Assembly: GCA_017400455.1 (NCBI GenBank)
Contig: JAFPTC010000089.1
Location: 1 to 60,223, forward strand
Direction of reading: 5' to 3'
Source: Prevotella sp.
GTDB taxonomy: Bacteria > Bacteroidota > Bacteroidia > Bacteroidales > Bacteroidaceae
DNA: 60,223 nt
In this document: positions 43,482-51,224 of the stretch, piece by piece
How the letters are laid out: every line of letters starts with the position of its first letter
Position numbering within the stretch: position 1 is the first letter of the stretch
Translations under genes and position numbers: made by a program
The notes under the pieces: generated by a model
What the model was told of the DNA's origin: nothing
The model's input: the letters and a program-made list of their open reading frames with translations, nothing else
Databases searched by the model: none

Positions 43482-44780
43482 CTACTTGAAGTTCTTCAGC
43501 AGCCACTCCAGCTGCTGGCGATTGGTGGTGTCGCTGGTCCAGTGCTCGTTGATGGGGGTGACAAGACTTTCCTTCTGACATTTCAGCAGGTTCCACACGG
43601 CATAGCTGGTGGTAGGCGGACAGGTGTTGTCGTTATAGCCCCAGGTCATGTAGGTCTTGGCCTTGATGAAAGGGGCGAAGTTCACCACGTCGTAATAGGC
43701 CAGCGTCTGAATGGCGGCCGGGGTGAGCAGTTCGCGGCGGAAGTGTGGATAGCCGTGGGTCAGCCCAGGCTGGCTGGCAGCGGCCATGTCGCTCAGGGCC
43801 GGATGATTGGCCACGCAGAGCGTGACACGCTCGTCGAGGGCAGCTCCCACGAGGGCCAGCGCGCCCCCCTGGCTACCGCCCAGCGTGGCGACGTTGCGGC
43901 CGTCCCACTCGGGCAGCGACGTGAGCAGGTCGATGCAGCGCACCAGCCCCAGGTAGACGCGGCGCATGTAATACTCGTCGCGGCTCTCAAGCCCCATCTC
44001 CAGATAGTTGCCGAAGGCATGGCGCAGGTCGCTGAAGGTGGCATCGTCGAGCGTGGGATTCAGCCCGTGAATCTCGGTGACCAGACGGATGACGCCCTTC
44101 TCCTGGAAATACGTGCGCTCAAAGGCCTGCATGATGGTCTTCACGCCAGCCCCCGGCGGCGTGAGCACTACGGGGCACGAGCCGGGCTTGGCGCCACGGG
44201 GCTTCATCAGGTAGCCATAGAGCGAGTGGTGACGGCTGTCCAGGTTGAGCTTCACCAAGAAGGTCTCTACCTGTTCGTTAGTAAAGGGCAGATAAGGCTC
44301 GATGGTGTATTTCAGGGGATATTTCTTCGCCTCGTCCTTGGCCTGCTGCCAATACTGCTGGAAGTCCTTGGGCAGCTGGGTGAAGGGCTTTATCAGCTCG
44401 GGCGAGAAGCCCACCTTCACATGGTGGCTGTAGGTCTGGCCGTCTATGCGCAGCTTCAGCCGCAGGTCGCGGAAGCAGGGCTTCTTGGCCGTGCCCATCT
44501 TGATGGTGCACCGTCCATCCCTGAGTTGGACCGTGCCCTGCTGGTCGGCTTCCAGCAGATCGGTGCCAATGGCATACTCCAGCTCGCCGTCGCGAGGCAC
44601 GCCATATTTCAGGAACATCACCTCCACCTCGGCCTGCTGGCCCACGCGGTAGTTCCAGTCGGCATGATTGGGCACGGTCACCCACAGCGCGTCGCTCCTG
44701 TAAGGATAGTTCTCGGCCTTGGCAACCATGATCAGCGCCGCTGCCACCAGCAGGAAGAAAGAAAGCAGTTGTCGTTTCAT
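43482..44780 (-). CDS. Acetyl xylan esterase-like hydrolase (CE7 / AXE1 family)
   Basis: 432 residues with signal peptide ('FFLLVAAALIMVAKAE'). An N-terminal ~110-residue beta domain precedes the AXE1-type alpha/beta hydrolase: 'SLYGYLMKPRGAKPGSCPVVLTPPGAG', nucleophile Ser in 'GGSQGGALALV', acid Asp in 'GYNDNTCPPTTS', His in 'NEHWTS'. Family members deacetylate xylan and other acetylated sugars. It converges with the barrel-like gene (19 bases between stops) and is driven from the right-hand copy of the 55-base module through a TATTTTTG box at 44829-44836. Confidence 0.85.
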   Translation of the reverse strand: MKRQLLSFFLLVAAALIMVAKAENYPYRSDALWVTVPNHADWNYRVGQQAEVEVMFLKYGVPRDGELEYAIGTDLLEADQQGTVQLRDGRCTIKMGTAKKPCFRDLRLKLRIDGQTYSHHVKVGFSPELIKPFTQLPKDFQQYWQQAKDEAKKYPLKYTIEPYLPFTNEQVETFLVKLNLDSRHHSLYGYLMKPRGAKPGSCPVVLTPPGAGVKTIMQAFERTYFQEKGVIRLVTEIHGLNPTLDDATFSDLRHAFGNYLEMGLESRDEYYMRRVYLGLVRCIDLLTSLPEWDGRNVATLGGSQGGALALVGAALDERVTLCVANHPALSDMAAASQPGLTHGYPHFRRELLTPAAIQTLAYYDVVNFAPFIKAKTYMTWGYNDNTCPPTTSYAVWNLLKCQKESLVTPINEHWTSDTTNRQQLEWLLKNFK

Positions 44781-44828
44781 AAAGCAGTAAAGTTAAAGTG
44801 TAATGTAAAAGACTATTCGTTTCTCCTG

Positions 44829-44836
44829 CAAAAATA
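44829..44836 (-). promoter_or_regulatory. -7 box of the CE7 gene
   Basis: TATTTTTG on the minus strand; its last two bases lie inside the 55-base module. Confidence 0.6.
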
Positions 44837-44889
44837 CAAAATAATTATGAATTATGAATTGTGATTTATGAATTATTTCGTACCTTTGC
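44835..44889. repeat. Right copy of 55-bp inverted promoter module
   Basis: Reverse complement of 41863-41917 with a single mismatch. Its right end is the TACCTTTG box (44881-44888) for the GMP synthase gene, its left end the CE7 box. The two copies enclose 41918-44834, that is the phosphoesterase, barrel-like and CE7 genes. Confidence 0.9.
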
Positions 44890-44938
44890 ACTCATTATTA
44901 ATTATTTACGCCATTTTTTCTTAAAAAACTACATTCCT

Positions 44939-45922
44939 ATGGTAACATCCAACGTTCGTCCGGCCACAATGGAGCGTATCACTACGCCCGCCCTGGCCCA
45001 GCAGTTCATCGACCAGCAAACAGACTTGCTCCGTGCCCAGATTGGTGACAAGAAGGTGCTTCTCGCCCTCTCCGGGGGAGTCGACTCCTCCGTGGTGGCC
45101 GCCCTTCTCATCAAGGCCGTAGGCCAGCAGCTCGTTTCCGTCCACGTCAACCACGGCCTCCTGCGCCAGGGAGAGCCCGAGGAGGTAGTGCGCGTCTTCC
45201 GCGACCAGCTGAAGGCCAACCTCGTCTATGTCGATGCCACCGACCGCTTCCTCGACAAGCTCGCCGGCGTGGCCGACCCCGAGCAGAAGCGCAAGATCAT
45301 CGGTGCCGAGTTCATCCGCGTGTTTGAGGAGGAGGCCCGCAAGCAGGAGGGCATCAGCTTCCTTGCCCAAGGCACCATCTATCCCGACATCGTGGAGTCA
45401 GGCCCTGTGAAGTCCCATCACAACGTTGGCGGCCTGCCCGCCGACCTCCAGTTCGAGCTCGTCGAGCCCATCAAGCTGCTCTACAAGGACGAGGTGCGCG
45501 TGGTAGGCAAGCAGCTGGGCCTGCCCGACGGCATGGTGTTCCGCCAGCCCTTCCCCGGCCCCGGACTGGGTGTGCGCTGCACCGGCGCCATCACCCGCGA
45601 CCGCTTGGAGGCCCTGCGCCAGAGCGATGCCATCCTGCGCGAGGAGTTTGCCAAGAACGGCCTCGAAGGCAAGGTGTGGCAGTATTTCACCATCGTGCCC
45701 GACTATAAGTCCACCGGCGTACGCGATGACAAGCGCTCCTGGGACTGGCCCGTCATCATTCGTGCCGTGAACACCCGCGACGCCATGACCGCCACCATCG
45801 AGGAGATTCCCTACCCGCTGCTCCACCACATCACCCAGCGCATCATCAACGAGGTGCCGGGCGTCAACCGCGTGCTCTACGACCTCACCCCGAAACCCAC
45901 CGGCACCATCGAGTGGGAGTGA
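44939..45922 (+). CDS. GMP synthase ATP-pyrophosphatase domain protein (no glutaminase domain)
   Basis: 327 residues from the ATG at 44939; an upstream in-frame GTG at 44861 lies within the promoter repeat and is rejected. The PP-loop 'SGGVDSS' is at 45-51, followed by 'VNHGLLRQGE', 'GTIYPDIVESG', 'SHHNVGGLP', 'FRQPFPGPGLGVRC' and the C-terminal dimerisation segment ending 'TPKPTGTIEWE', all GuaA. The enzyme aminates XMP to GMP. The N-terminal glutamine amidotransferase domain of ordinary GuaA (~190 residues) is absent and is not encoded next door, so it either uses ammonia, pairs with a separate glutaminase as in archaea, or is a second copy. Confidence 0.88.
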   Translation: MVTSNVRPATMERITTPALAQQFIDQQTDLLRAQIGDKKVLLALSGGVDSSVVAALLIKAVGQQLVSVHVNHGLLRQGEPEEVVRVFRDQLKANLVYVDATDRFLDKLAGVADPEQKRKIIGAEFIRVFEEEARKQEGISFLAQGTIYPDIVESGPVKSHHNVGGLPADLQFELVEPIKLLYKDEVRVVGKQLGLPDGMVFRQPFPGPGLGVRCTGAITRDRLEALRQSDAILREEFAKNGLEGKVWQYFTIVPDYKSTGVRDDKRSWDWPVIIRAVNTRDAMTATIEEIPYPLLHHITQRIINEVPGVNRVLYDLTPKPTGTIEWE

Positions 45923-45940
45923 TGAGCTACTAAAGTTTCC

Positions 45941-46080
45941 CATCCCAACATAGCCTCGGTTTTACACGGTTCAACACAGTTTTTGCATATAGAAACGATA
46001 GCATCAAAGATGCTGCAGCATTCGTGGAAATACCGTATTGAACCGTGTAAAACCATGGTTATGTAGTTAAGTTCAATTAG
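45941..46080. repeat. ACGGTTTTACACGG palindromic unit, copy 1 (family D)
   Basis: Begins CATCCCAACATAGCC, then CGGTTTTACACGGTT; the right half has TTGAACCGTGTAAAACC. The flanks (TAGCC... and AAGTTCAAT.AG) are also shared with copy 2, so the repeat unit is longer than the palindrome itself. Confidence 0.8.
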
Positions 46081-46089
46081 TTGTCCAAA

Positions 46090-46136
46090 GTTGTCCTCTG
46101 TTGTCTTCTTTATTATAAACGACAACTGAGGACAAC
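46090..46136. repeat. GTTGTCCTC inverted repeat (family F)
   Basis: GTTGTCCTCTGTTGTC (46090-46105) faces GACAACTGAGGACAAC (46121-46136), one mismatch, 15-base loop. It lies between the two family D units. Confidence 0.8.
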
Positions 46137-46194
46137 ATTTTTTCTGTGAGCGCTCTGCATGCTGAAGGGACGCCTCTTCAGTGTTAATTAACCC

Positions 46195-46346
46195 CATCCT
46201 GACGTAGCCTCGGTTTTACACGGTTTTTACACAGTGCTATAAAAACCGTGTAAAACCGTTGTAATGCCTTGGTATTACCATGAACATTCGTGGAAATACC
46301 GTGTTGAACCGTGTAAAACCGTGGCTATGCGAGAAAGTTCAATGAG
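46195..46346. repeat. ACGGTTTTACACGG palindromic unit, copy 2 (family D)
   Basis: Same start (CATCC..ACGTAGCCTCGG) and end (AACCGTGGCTATG...AAGTTCAATGAG) as copy 1 with a longer middle holding an extra inverted pair. With copy 1 and the GTTGTCCTC hairpin it fills the 453-base gap after the GMP synthase gene; no coding region was found there. Confidence 0.8.
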
Positions 46347-46380
46347 TGATGAGTGAACGGTGCGTAAGCCACTCATCACT
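46345..46380. terminator. Hairpin overlapping the antitoxin gene end
   Basis: AGTGATGAGTG (46345-46355) and CACTCATCACT (46370-46380) are perfect complements with a 14-base loop. The antitoxin stop codon lies inside the right arm. No long T-run follows, so termination is uncertain. Confidence 0.45.
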
Positions 46381-46693
46381 TATCACTTCTGAAGGTCCCG
46401 CCACCATGCCTTTCATTCCTTGAGGCTCGAATCTCCGCATTGATTTCCTCCAGCGTCATCTCCGGCTCCTGACTGGCTTCTGCCACCCTGCGTTGCTGCA
46501 TAAACAGGTCAAGCGCACTGGGTGCCTCGGCCCTGGCAGCCCTGATGGAAAAGGGAATGCCCCTTGTTCTCACCACAGCATTTACAAAGATGTTGAATGC
46601 CGTGTTTGCACTCATGCCGAACTCCTCGCATAGCTTGTCAAACTGCGACTTCATTCCCGAGTCGATCCTCACCGTTATTGCCGATTGTGCCAT
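46376..46693 (-). CDS. RelB/DinJ-family antitoxin, apparently without a toxin partner
   Basis: 105 residues from ATG 46693. 'MAQSAITVRIDSGMKSQFDKLCEEFGMSANTAFNIFVNAVVR' is the ribbon-helix-helix N-terminus of RelB/DinJ antitoxins, followed by 'GIPFSI' and an acidic C-terminal region that would wrap a toxin. The usual RelE/YafQ toxin gene should follow on the minus strand; instead there is a hairpin and repeats, so the antitoxin is an orphan or the toxin was lost. A palindrome GGTGGCA-ACA-TGCCACC sits in the leader and is a likely self-repression operator. Confidence 0.85.
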   Translation of the reverse strand: MAQSAITVRIDSGMKSQFDKLCEEFGMSANTAFNIFVNAVVRTRGIPFSIRAARAEAPSALDLFMQQRRVAEASQEPEMTLEEINAEIRASRNERHGGGTFRSDK

Positions 46694-46720
46694 AATCCTA
46701 TTCTTTTTCCTTGCGTTCAC

Positions 46721-46755
46721 GGTGGCAACATGCCACCATTTCGGCAGCAAAGATA
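46721..46755 (-). promoter_or_regulatory. Antitoxin promoter and palindromic operator
   Basis: TATCTTTG (46748-46755, minus strand) is the -7 box. Ten bases downstream lies the perfect palindrome GGTGGCAACATGCCACC (46721-46737), 27 bases before the ATG. RHH antitoxins usually bind such sites. Confidence 0.6.
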
Positions 46756-46853
46756 CAACAATCATCCGACATTTGCAAGTTTTGAGGCAGAAATATTTTA
46801 CCTAAGCACATCGGCCTGCCCAAGCATGCTATCAGTCGAGGCCCATGGCCAGC

Positions 46854-46871
46854 AAAAATTTCTCACGTGAG
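46854..46871. repeat. Inverted partial copy of family E repeat
   Basis: An 18-base stretch with CTCACGTGAG is the reverse complement of part of the 43-base tandem unit at 26109-26194. Confidence 0.6.
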
Positions 46872-46896
46872 TTTTTTTTCTACGTCGTGTGTATAC

Positions 46897-46934
46897 TCTC
46901 CCCTCTCCTCAAGGGGAGGGGTTAGGGGGTGGGG
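46897..46934. repeat. GC-rich palindrome (family A)
   Basis: CTCTCCCCTCTCCTC faces AAGGGGAGGGGTTAGGGGG. The best-formed copy of the family in this window. It gives rise to a 91-codon open frame on the plus strand that I regard as spurious. Confidence 0.7.
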
Positions 46935-47113
46935 TCTGTATCTTTATTTCCTGCGCTTACAGTCCCGCCAAATTATCTCATGGGCGCAGCAAAATGACGA
47001 GAAAGATATCTATTATTAGTTCCATCCATAAACCAAAAGAGAAGCCTCCTATCTTCACAGACAAGAGGCTCCGAATCAAACAAATTTCCAAGTTAGTAAC
47101 AAACTCAGAAAAC

Positions 47114-47169
47114 CGGCAGCAGGTTATAGGAGTCCCCTGTCTGCCGATGGGGCTTGCTCATTGAGCAAG
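47114..47169. other. Two adjacent stem-loops downstream of the defence-like operon
   Basis: CGGCAG (47114-47119) pairs with CTGCCG (47141-47146), and CTTGCTC-ATT-GAGCAAG (47153-47169) is a perfect hairpin. They lie 30-90 bases past the stop codon of the last gene of the operon and may end its transcript, though there is no T-run. Between 46756 and 47200 I see only these and repeat pieces. Confidence 0.4.
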
Positions 47170-47200
47170 GAAACAACTTACACTCGGTTAGCATAAATAC

Positions 47201-48328
47201 TTATAACTCTTTCAGCTCATAGCTGCCATCATTGTATCTTTTCACTTCCAGCAGGCCGTGATAACATGTAGTCACCATTTTTTGCAGATCGCTGATGCGT
47301 AAAGCGCCAAAAGGCTTGTCTACCCACTGATTGCTTAGGAACATGGTTTCACCGTTCACTACAAATGGAGTATCAAACCATCGGGTAGATGTGCTGCGGC
47401 CATTCCTGTATTCCAGTTCTTCCTGTGTACATCTAATAAACATGCCAATGAGTTTGAAATCCCCTTCTTTCTCTACAGCAGTCAGTTGGTTGCGAACAAA
47501 ATAATGGCTTACCGATTCCAACTTATCTAAACTATACAATTGCTTTACCACCTCAAGTGCAAAAGAATTGGCTACGCGGCTTTTTATCAAACTGCCCTTT
47601 GATGGGGGCATGTTCTCTTGTACGCAGACTGCTGTTTCTTCTTCTACCATTTTCTCCTCGTCATCCCACTTAAACTTGATGCCTAATTGTGGTAGAAAAG
47701 CCCCCAACGACTCTAAGTCTTTCTTTTTCTGCTCATGACTCAGTTGGGTCATAATGAAAAAACCGTCCTCAAAGTCTTGCGGTGAAGCACCATCGCTTTC
47801 TCTTATAGTTTCTTCGCGTTCAACTACACAAACTTCCTTGTTTCCCACAGTATGCCAAGCCTCATGCCGGTTTCTATTGTCGTAAATGAGCTGTAAGCCT
47901 ATTTTCTTCAGGGCATCCTTCCACGTATCCACTCCCTTTAATCGGTGTATCATGGTGCCGTCGGCAAACGACACGCTGAAGCCCACTGACTTTCGTTTCT
48001 GCTTTCGTTCTCTTTTCTCTTCACTGTCGTTCTCCGTATCCACATTCTGATCATCCTCTTCCTGTTGCGCTGTATCTTCATTGTCCAGTTTCAGCCGATG
48101 ATAATCTATTTGCAGTTCCTTACCGGGTTGGTATTTAATAATAATATCCATTGGGCATTGCAACTTCTTCATTGTTTCTTCAATGCCTTGCCTGATAGCA
48201 GGAAACACTTTGTTGCAGACATACTCTTCTTCTGCCTCTTCAAGTGCTTTCTGTAGCTCTTCACCAAATGTTCTTCCCGTTGTGGTGAAATAGGCCTTTG
48301 TGCCGTAAAGTGAATCAAGATTATCCAT
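47201..48328 (-). CDS. Unknown protein of a defence-like operon
   Basis: 375 residues; I recognise no family. The middle (~82-115) is a highly charged, low-complexity linker ('EEDDQNVDTENDSEEKRERKQKRK') joining two apparently folded parts. The N-terminal part begins with 'LYGTKAYFTTTGRTFGEELQKALEEAEEE' (helical). The second part contains 'SFADGTMIHRLKGVDTWKDALKKIGLQLIYD', which resembles the segment preceding the catalytic part of some restriction-associated proteins only loosely. No membrane segment or signal peptide. It is the last gene of a four-gene operon, 33 bases after the helicase gene, and is AT-rich like its neighbours. A nuclease, effector or specificity role is possible but unproven. 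Confidence 0.6.
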   Translation of the reverse strand: MDNLDSLYGTKAYFTTTGRTFGEELQKALEEAEEEYVCNKVFPAIRQGIEETMKKLQCPMDIIIKYQPGKELQIDYHRLKLDNEDTAQQEEDDQNVDTENDSEEKRERKQKRKSVGFSVSFADGTMIHRLKGVDTWKDALKKIGLQLIYDNRNRHEAWHTVGNKEVCVVEREETIRESDGASPQDFEDGFFIMTQLSHEQKKKDLESLGAFLPQLGIKFKWDDEEKMVEEETAVCVQENMPPSKGSLIKSRVANSFALEVVKQLYSLDKLESVSHYFVRNQLTAVEKEGDFKLIGMFIRCTQEELEYRNGRSTSTRWFDTPFVVNGETMFLSNQWVDKPFGALRISDLQKMVTTCYHGLLEVKRYNDGSYELKEL

Positions 48329-48361
48329 TGTCCTTTTGTTTAAATGGTTCGTATTTGGTGG

Positions 48362-50050
48362 TTATTCTGTTTCCCAGAAGTCTTCGAAACGGTGATAGGA
48401 TTGTTGGTCGCCAAACCTAACAAGATTGTCCGTGAAGTCAATAATAAGACAGGATTCCGTTCCTCCAAACTCTGGCCCTCTCAGTCCTCTTCCGACGATC
48501 TGCTCATATAGAATATCACTGAAAATGGGACGACAGATAACAATATAGTTTGTCTTGGGAGCATCAAAGCCCGTAGTCAAGACACTATGATTCACCAGGA
48601 ATTCTATCTCGCCATTACGGAATCGTTCAATGTACAATAGTCGCTTCATACGCGACGTCGCTGCCGTGATAGCAACAGCCTTTCGCCCGTGAACTGTCAG
48701 TGCAGCCGCCAACAGTTCGGCATGCTCTACGTTGCAGGCATAGACTATCACCTGCCCGTCCTTGATGGCCAACAATCGCTGAAGTATCTTCTGGTTCCGC
48801 TCAATGTTCTGTGCCAGTTCTTTGCATCCTCTTCCTACCTCAAACTCCAGTTCTTCGAGTGACGGGTCAGGCTTTCCTGACGGAAACTCTATTGTATAGG
48901 TTGTACCAGTAGAGATAATTTCATGTATCGGCCGAGCCAAGTAGCGCTTGTCGCGGAAATAATTGACAGGCTTTGCCTGATACTTTGCAGGGAGTAATGG
49001 TGTGACAAGTCTATAGACAAAGAAACGTGTGAGCTGGGTGATGTCATCTGTCCTACCTGGCGTGGCTGTCAAGCCACAGACAGGAAACATCTTTTCTCCT
49101 CTGATTCGTTGGCTATATGCGTAGAAAGTGTTGTACATCATCGTTACGGCCCGGTGAGCTTCGTCAATAATGCATGCCCCGCAATTCTCTATCAACAAAC
49201 GAACCTCGTAGTTACCTCCTTTGATAGCATTGTAGAGCTTGTTGATGCTACAAACCACCACGCCACCACACATATCCTGTTCATGGAGCTGATGGTTGGA
49301 GTACAATCTGTATATACGCAGACTTTCAGTAAACTCCTTATGTTGCCAAATCTGCTGAAAGGTTGCCACAGCCTGTTCGCCCAGTTCTTCGCTTTGAGCT
49401 ATCCATATCAGATATTTGCCCTCAAAGAATCGTGGCCGAAGGTATTCCGTATAGGCCTCAACGGCTATCCTCGTCTTGCCGGCACCTGTTGGCAGACTGA
49501 TGAGACACTTTGCTTCATCCCCCCTTTCGGCCAGTGCTGCCTTCAACTCGTCCTTCAAGTGCAGTTGGTATTCTTTCAGCTGCGGCAAGCGTTTGTAGGG
49601 TTCAACATCCTCAAAGTCTTCATAGCTTACAGCATTGTTCTTCTTACCGCAAAATAACAGGTCTATCCCCGAAATCTCCATGAACGCCCTTGGCCATGAG
49701 GCCCCTCTGTGCCAGTTCATCTCAGCCAACCTGCCAGACTTTTGGCTGTTGCTCTTGGGTTCTGAGTTACAACGCCGTCTAAACTCGTCGTCTCTCACAT
49801 CTTCTGTCCAGCAGTCTATAATGCGTTTCCTCAGTTCCTTGGTACTTTTCTTGCTGCCCGCAAAGAAGTCAGAACCCTCTATACGTAACATTAGTTCCAG
49901 TTTGTCGTAAACAGACAGTCTGCGTTGTACCACGTTCAGCAGGTTGTCAATGTTGCGTTCCTCGGCAAGCATGTTGACGAACCTCGAAGACAACCCATAC
50001 TGGTCAATCAGCAGTCGTGCAGTATCCTTATATATATCTTTATCGGCCAT
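48362..50050 (-). CDS. SF2 DEAD/DEAH-box helicase/translocase of a defence-like operon
   Basis: 562 residues. A non-helicase N-terminal domain (~1-150) precedes the motor: Walker A 'PTGAGKT' at 187-193, DEAH at 296-299 in 'CIIDEAHRAV', 'GLTATPGRTD' at 326-335, and motif VI 'QIVGRGLRGPEFGG' from 517. The arrangement resembles the HsdR/UvrB-like helicase branch used by restriction and other defence systems. No nuclease motif was seen in it. The start lies 3 bases after the stop of the DUF262-HNH gene, so they are one transcript. It would use ATP to move along or open DNA. Confidence 0.88.
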   Translation of the reverse strand: MADKDIYKDTARLLIDQYGLSSRFVNMLAEERNIDNLLNVVQRRLSVYDKLELMLRIEGSDFFAGSKKSTKELRKRIIDCWTEDVRDDEFRRRCNSEPKSNSQKSGRLAEMNWHRGASWPRAFMEISGIDLLFCGKKNNAVSYEDFEDVEPYKRLPQLKEYQLHLKDELKAALAERGDEAKCLISLPTGAGKTRIAVEAYTEYLRPRFFEGKYLIWIAQSEELGEQAVATFQQIWQHKEFTESLRIYRLYSNHQLHEQDMCGGVVVCSINKLYNAIKGGNYEVRLLIENCGACIIDEAHRAVTMMYNTFYAYSQRIRGEKMFPVCGLTATPGRTDDITQLTRFFVYRLVTPLLPAKYQAKPVNYFRDKRYLARPIHEIISTGTTYTIEFPSGKPDPSLEELEFEVGRGCKELAQNIERNQKILQRLLAIKDGQVIVYACNVEHAELLAAALTVHGRKAVAITAATSRMKRLLYIERFRNGEIEFLVNHSVLTTGFDAPKTNYIVICRPIFSDILYEQIVGRGLRGPEFGGTESCLIIDFTDNLVRFGDQQSYHRFEDFWETE

Positions 50051-50053
50051 ACC

Positions 50054-51220
50054 TTATCTATTTCCTTTTGATCTGTTATGTGTCTTGCACAACATTTGGC
50101 AGTTATCAATACTTGTGGCGCCGTGATTACTCCATGCCGTCACGTGGTCGGCATCCATCTCGTTCAACTTCCAAATCTTTGTGCGGTTGGCCTCGTGTCC
50201 TAAGGCACATAGCGGGCAATTGCTTTCACCCTTAGCTGATGCAGCCTGAGTCTGCCGCCGGTAGACTATACGTTTGGTTGCCTCGTCAAAAACGCGAATA
50301 TCAAGCAGGCGCCTGTCTTGTTGACCGCCAAGGACGTACTCGAAGATGCCTTTGCGGTTTTTCACGTAAGGGTCGTCCATCAGTCGCTCAACAGCCTCGG
50401 TATGCTCCTGTTTCCTTGGCGGCTGAGAATGATATTTATCGTAGAGTCGGCCCCACGGTAGCCCACACATTTCTTTATATGTCTTTCCAAACTCGCTTTC
50501 TATCCAGCCGATGACGTCATTGAAGTGGTCACGCAACTCATCGATAGTGTAATCGTCGCGATGAGCCTCCATGTAGTCCTTCACGTGGCCATGGCTCACC
50601 CAGTCGAGAGCAGTAGCAAGGAAGTCCTGTCGCTTTACGTTGCCGCTGATGTAGGTGCTCCACTTCTGTACCTCAGAATTGCGGCTATTGCTAAACACCG
50701 TTTTGGCCAACGTAACAAACGTACCGCTATAGATGGCATTGAGTCTTTCCTGCTCACGCAACTCAATGCCGGCTATATTGATGATGTCAAACCATTTGCG
50801 AATCTCCATCTCACTGCCCTCACAGATGTACACCAGCAGTTCGGTGTCTTCTATCCTTCGTCGGAGCTTCTCGTCTTTGATGCGTGAGAACTTGTAAGGC
50901 ATACCGTCGATCTCATAGCTGAACTTGTCGGTGCAGAAACGGCCCAATGACGTAATGCGTTGTTGCCCGTCAAGCACCTCCAGCTGTCCGTCTTTACGCT
51001 TGTTGAAGTACATCACCCCCAACGGATAGCCCTTCACTACGGAGTCGATAACGGCCAGTTCCTTTTTACCGTCATCTTCGGCATAGAGGTAATTACGTTG
51101 GTACTCCGGCTGTATTGTCAAACGGCCTGCCAGACCATACAGGCCTTTCTCCTCCAGGCTATTATATACAAAGCCCTCGCAGAGCTGCTTCACAGTGTAA
51201 ATCTTGCGTTCGGTTTCCAT
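50054..51220 (-). CDS. DUF262 (GmrS-like) protein with C-terminal HNH nuclease
   Basis: 388 residues. The N-terminal DUF262/ParB-like domain shows 'IQPEYQRNYLY' and 'VLDGQQRITSLGRF' (DGQQR at 84-88), the nucleotide-hydrolysing motif of GmrSD-type proteins. The C-terminal ~55 residues form a zinc-finger HNH nuclease: CPLC at 335-338, 'DADHVTAWSNHG' (Asp358, His359, His366), 'DNCQMLCKTHN' (Cys378, His381, Asn382). All key residues are present. Proteins of this kind act as modification-sensitive or foreign-DNA nucleases. The start is 4 bases after the methyltransferase stop codon, and the helicase follows directly. Confidence 0.88.
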   Translation of the reverse strand: METERKIYTVKQLCEGFVYNSLEEKGLYGLAGRLTIQPEYQRNYLYAEDDGKKELAVIDSVVKGYPLGVMYFNKRKDGQLEVLDGQQRITSLGRFCTDKFSYEIDGMPYKFSRIKDEKLRRRIEDTELLVYICEGSEMEIRKWFDIINIAGIELREQERLNAIYSGTFVTLAKTVFSNSRNSEVQKWSTYISGNVKRQDFLATALDWVSHGHVKDYMEAHRDDYTIDELRDHFNDVIGWIESEFGKTYKEMCGLPWGRLYDKYHSQPPRKQEHTEAVERLMDDPYVKNRKGIFEYVLGGQQDRRLLDIRVFDEATKRIVYRRQTQAASAKGESNCPLCALGHEANRTKIWKLNEMDADHVTAWSNHGATSIDNCQMLCKTHNRSKGNR

Positions 51221-51224
51221 TTCG

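Noticed and set aside
44861-44938. Upstream GTG start for the GMP synthase gene
   Set aside because: The extra residues would be encoded by the promoter repeat itself.
45941-46346. CRISPR array
   Set aside because: The repeats are palindromic, unequal in spacing and only two; no spacers of constant length and no cas genes.
46889-47164. 91-codon frame on the plus strand
   Set aside because: It begins in the family A palindrome ('LPSPQGEGLGGGV' is a translated repeat) and has no conserved content.
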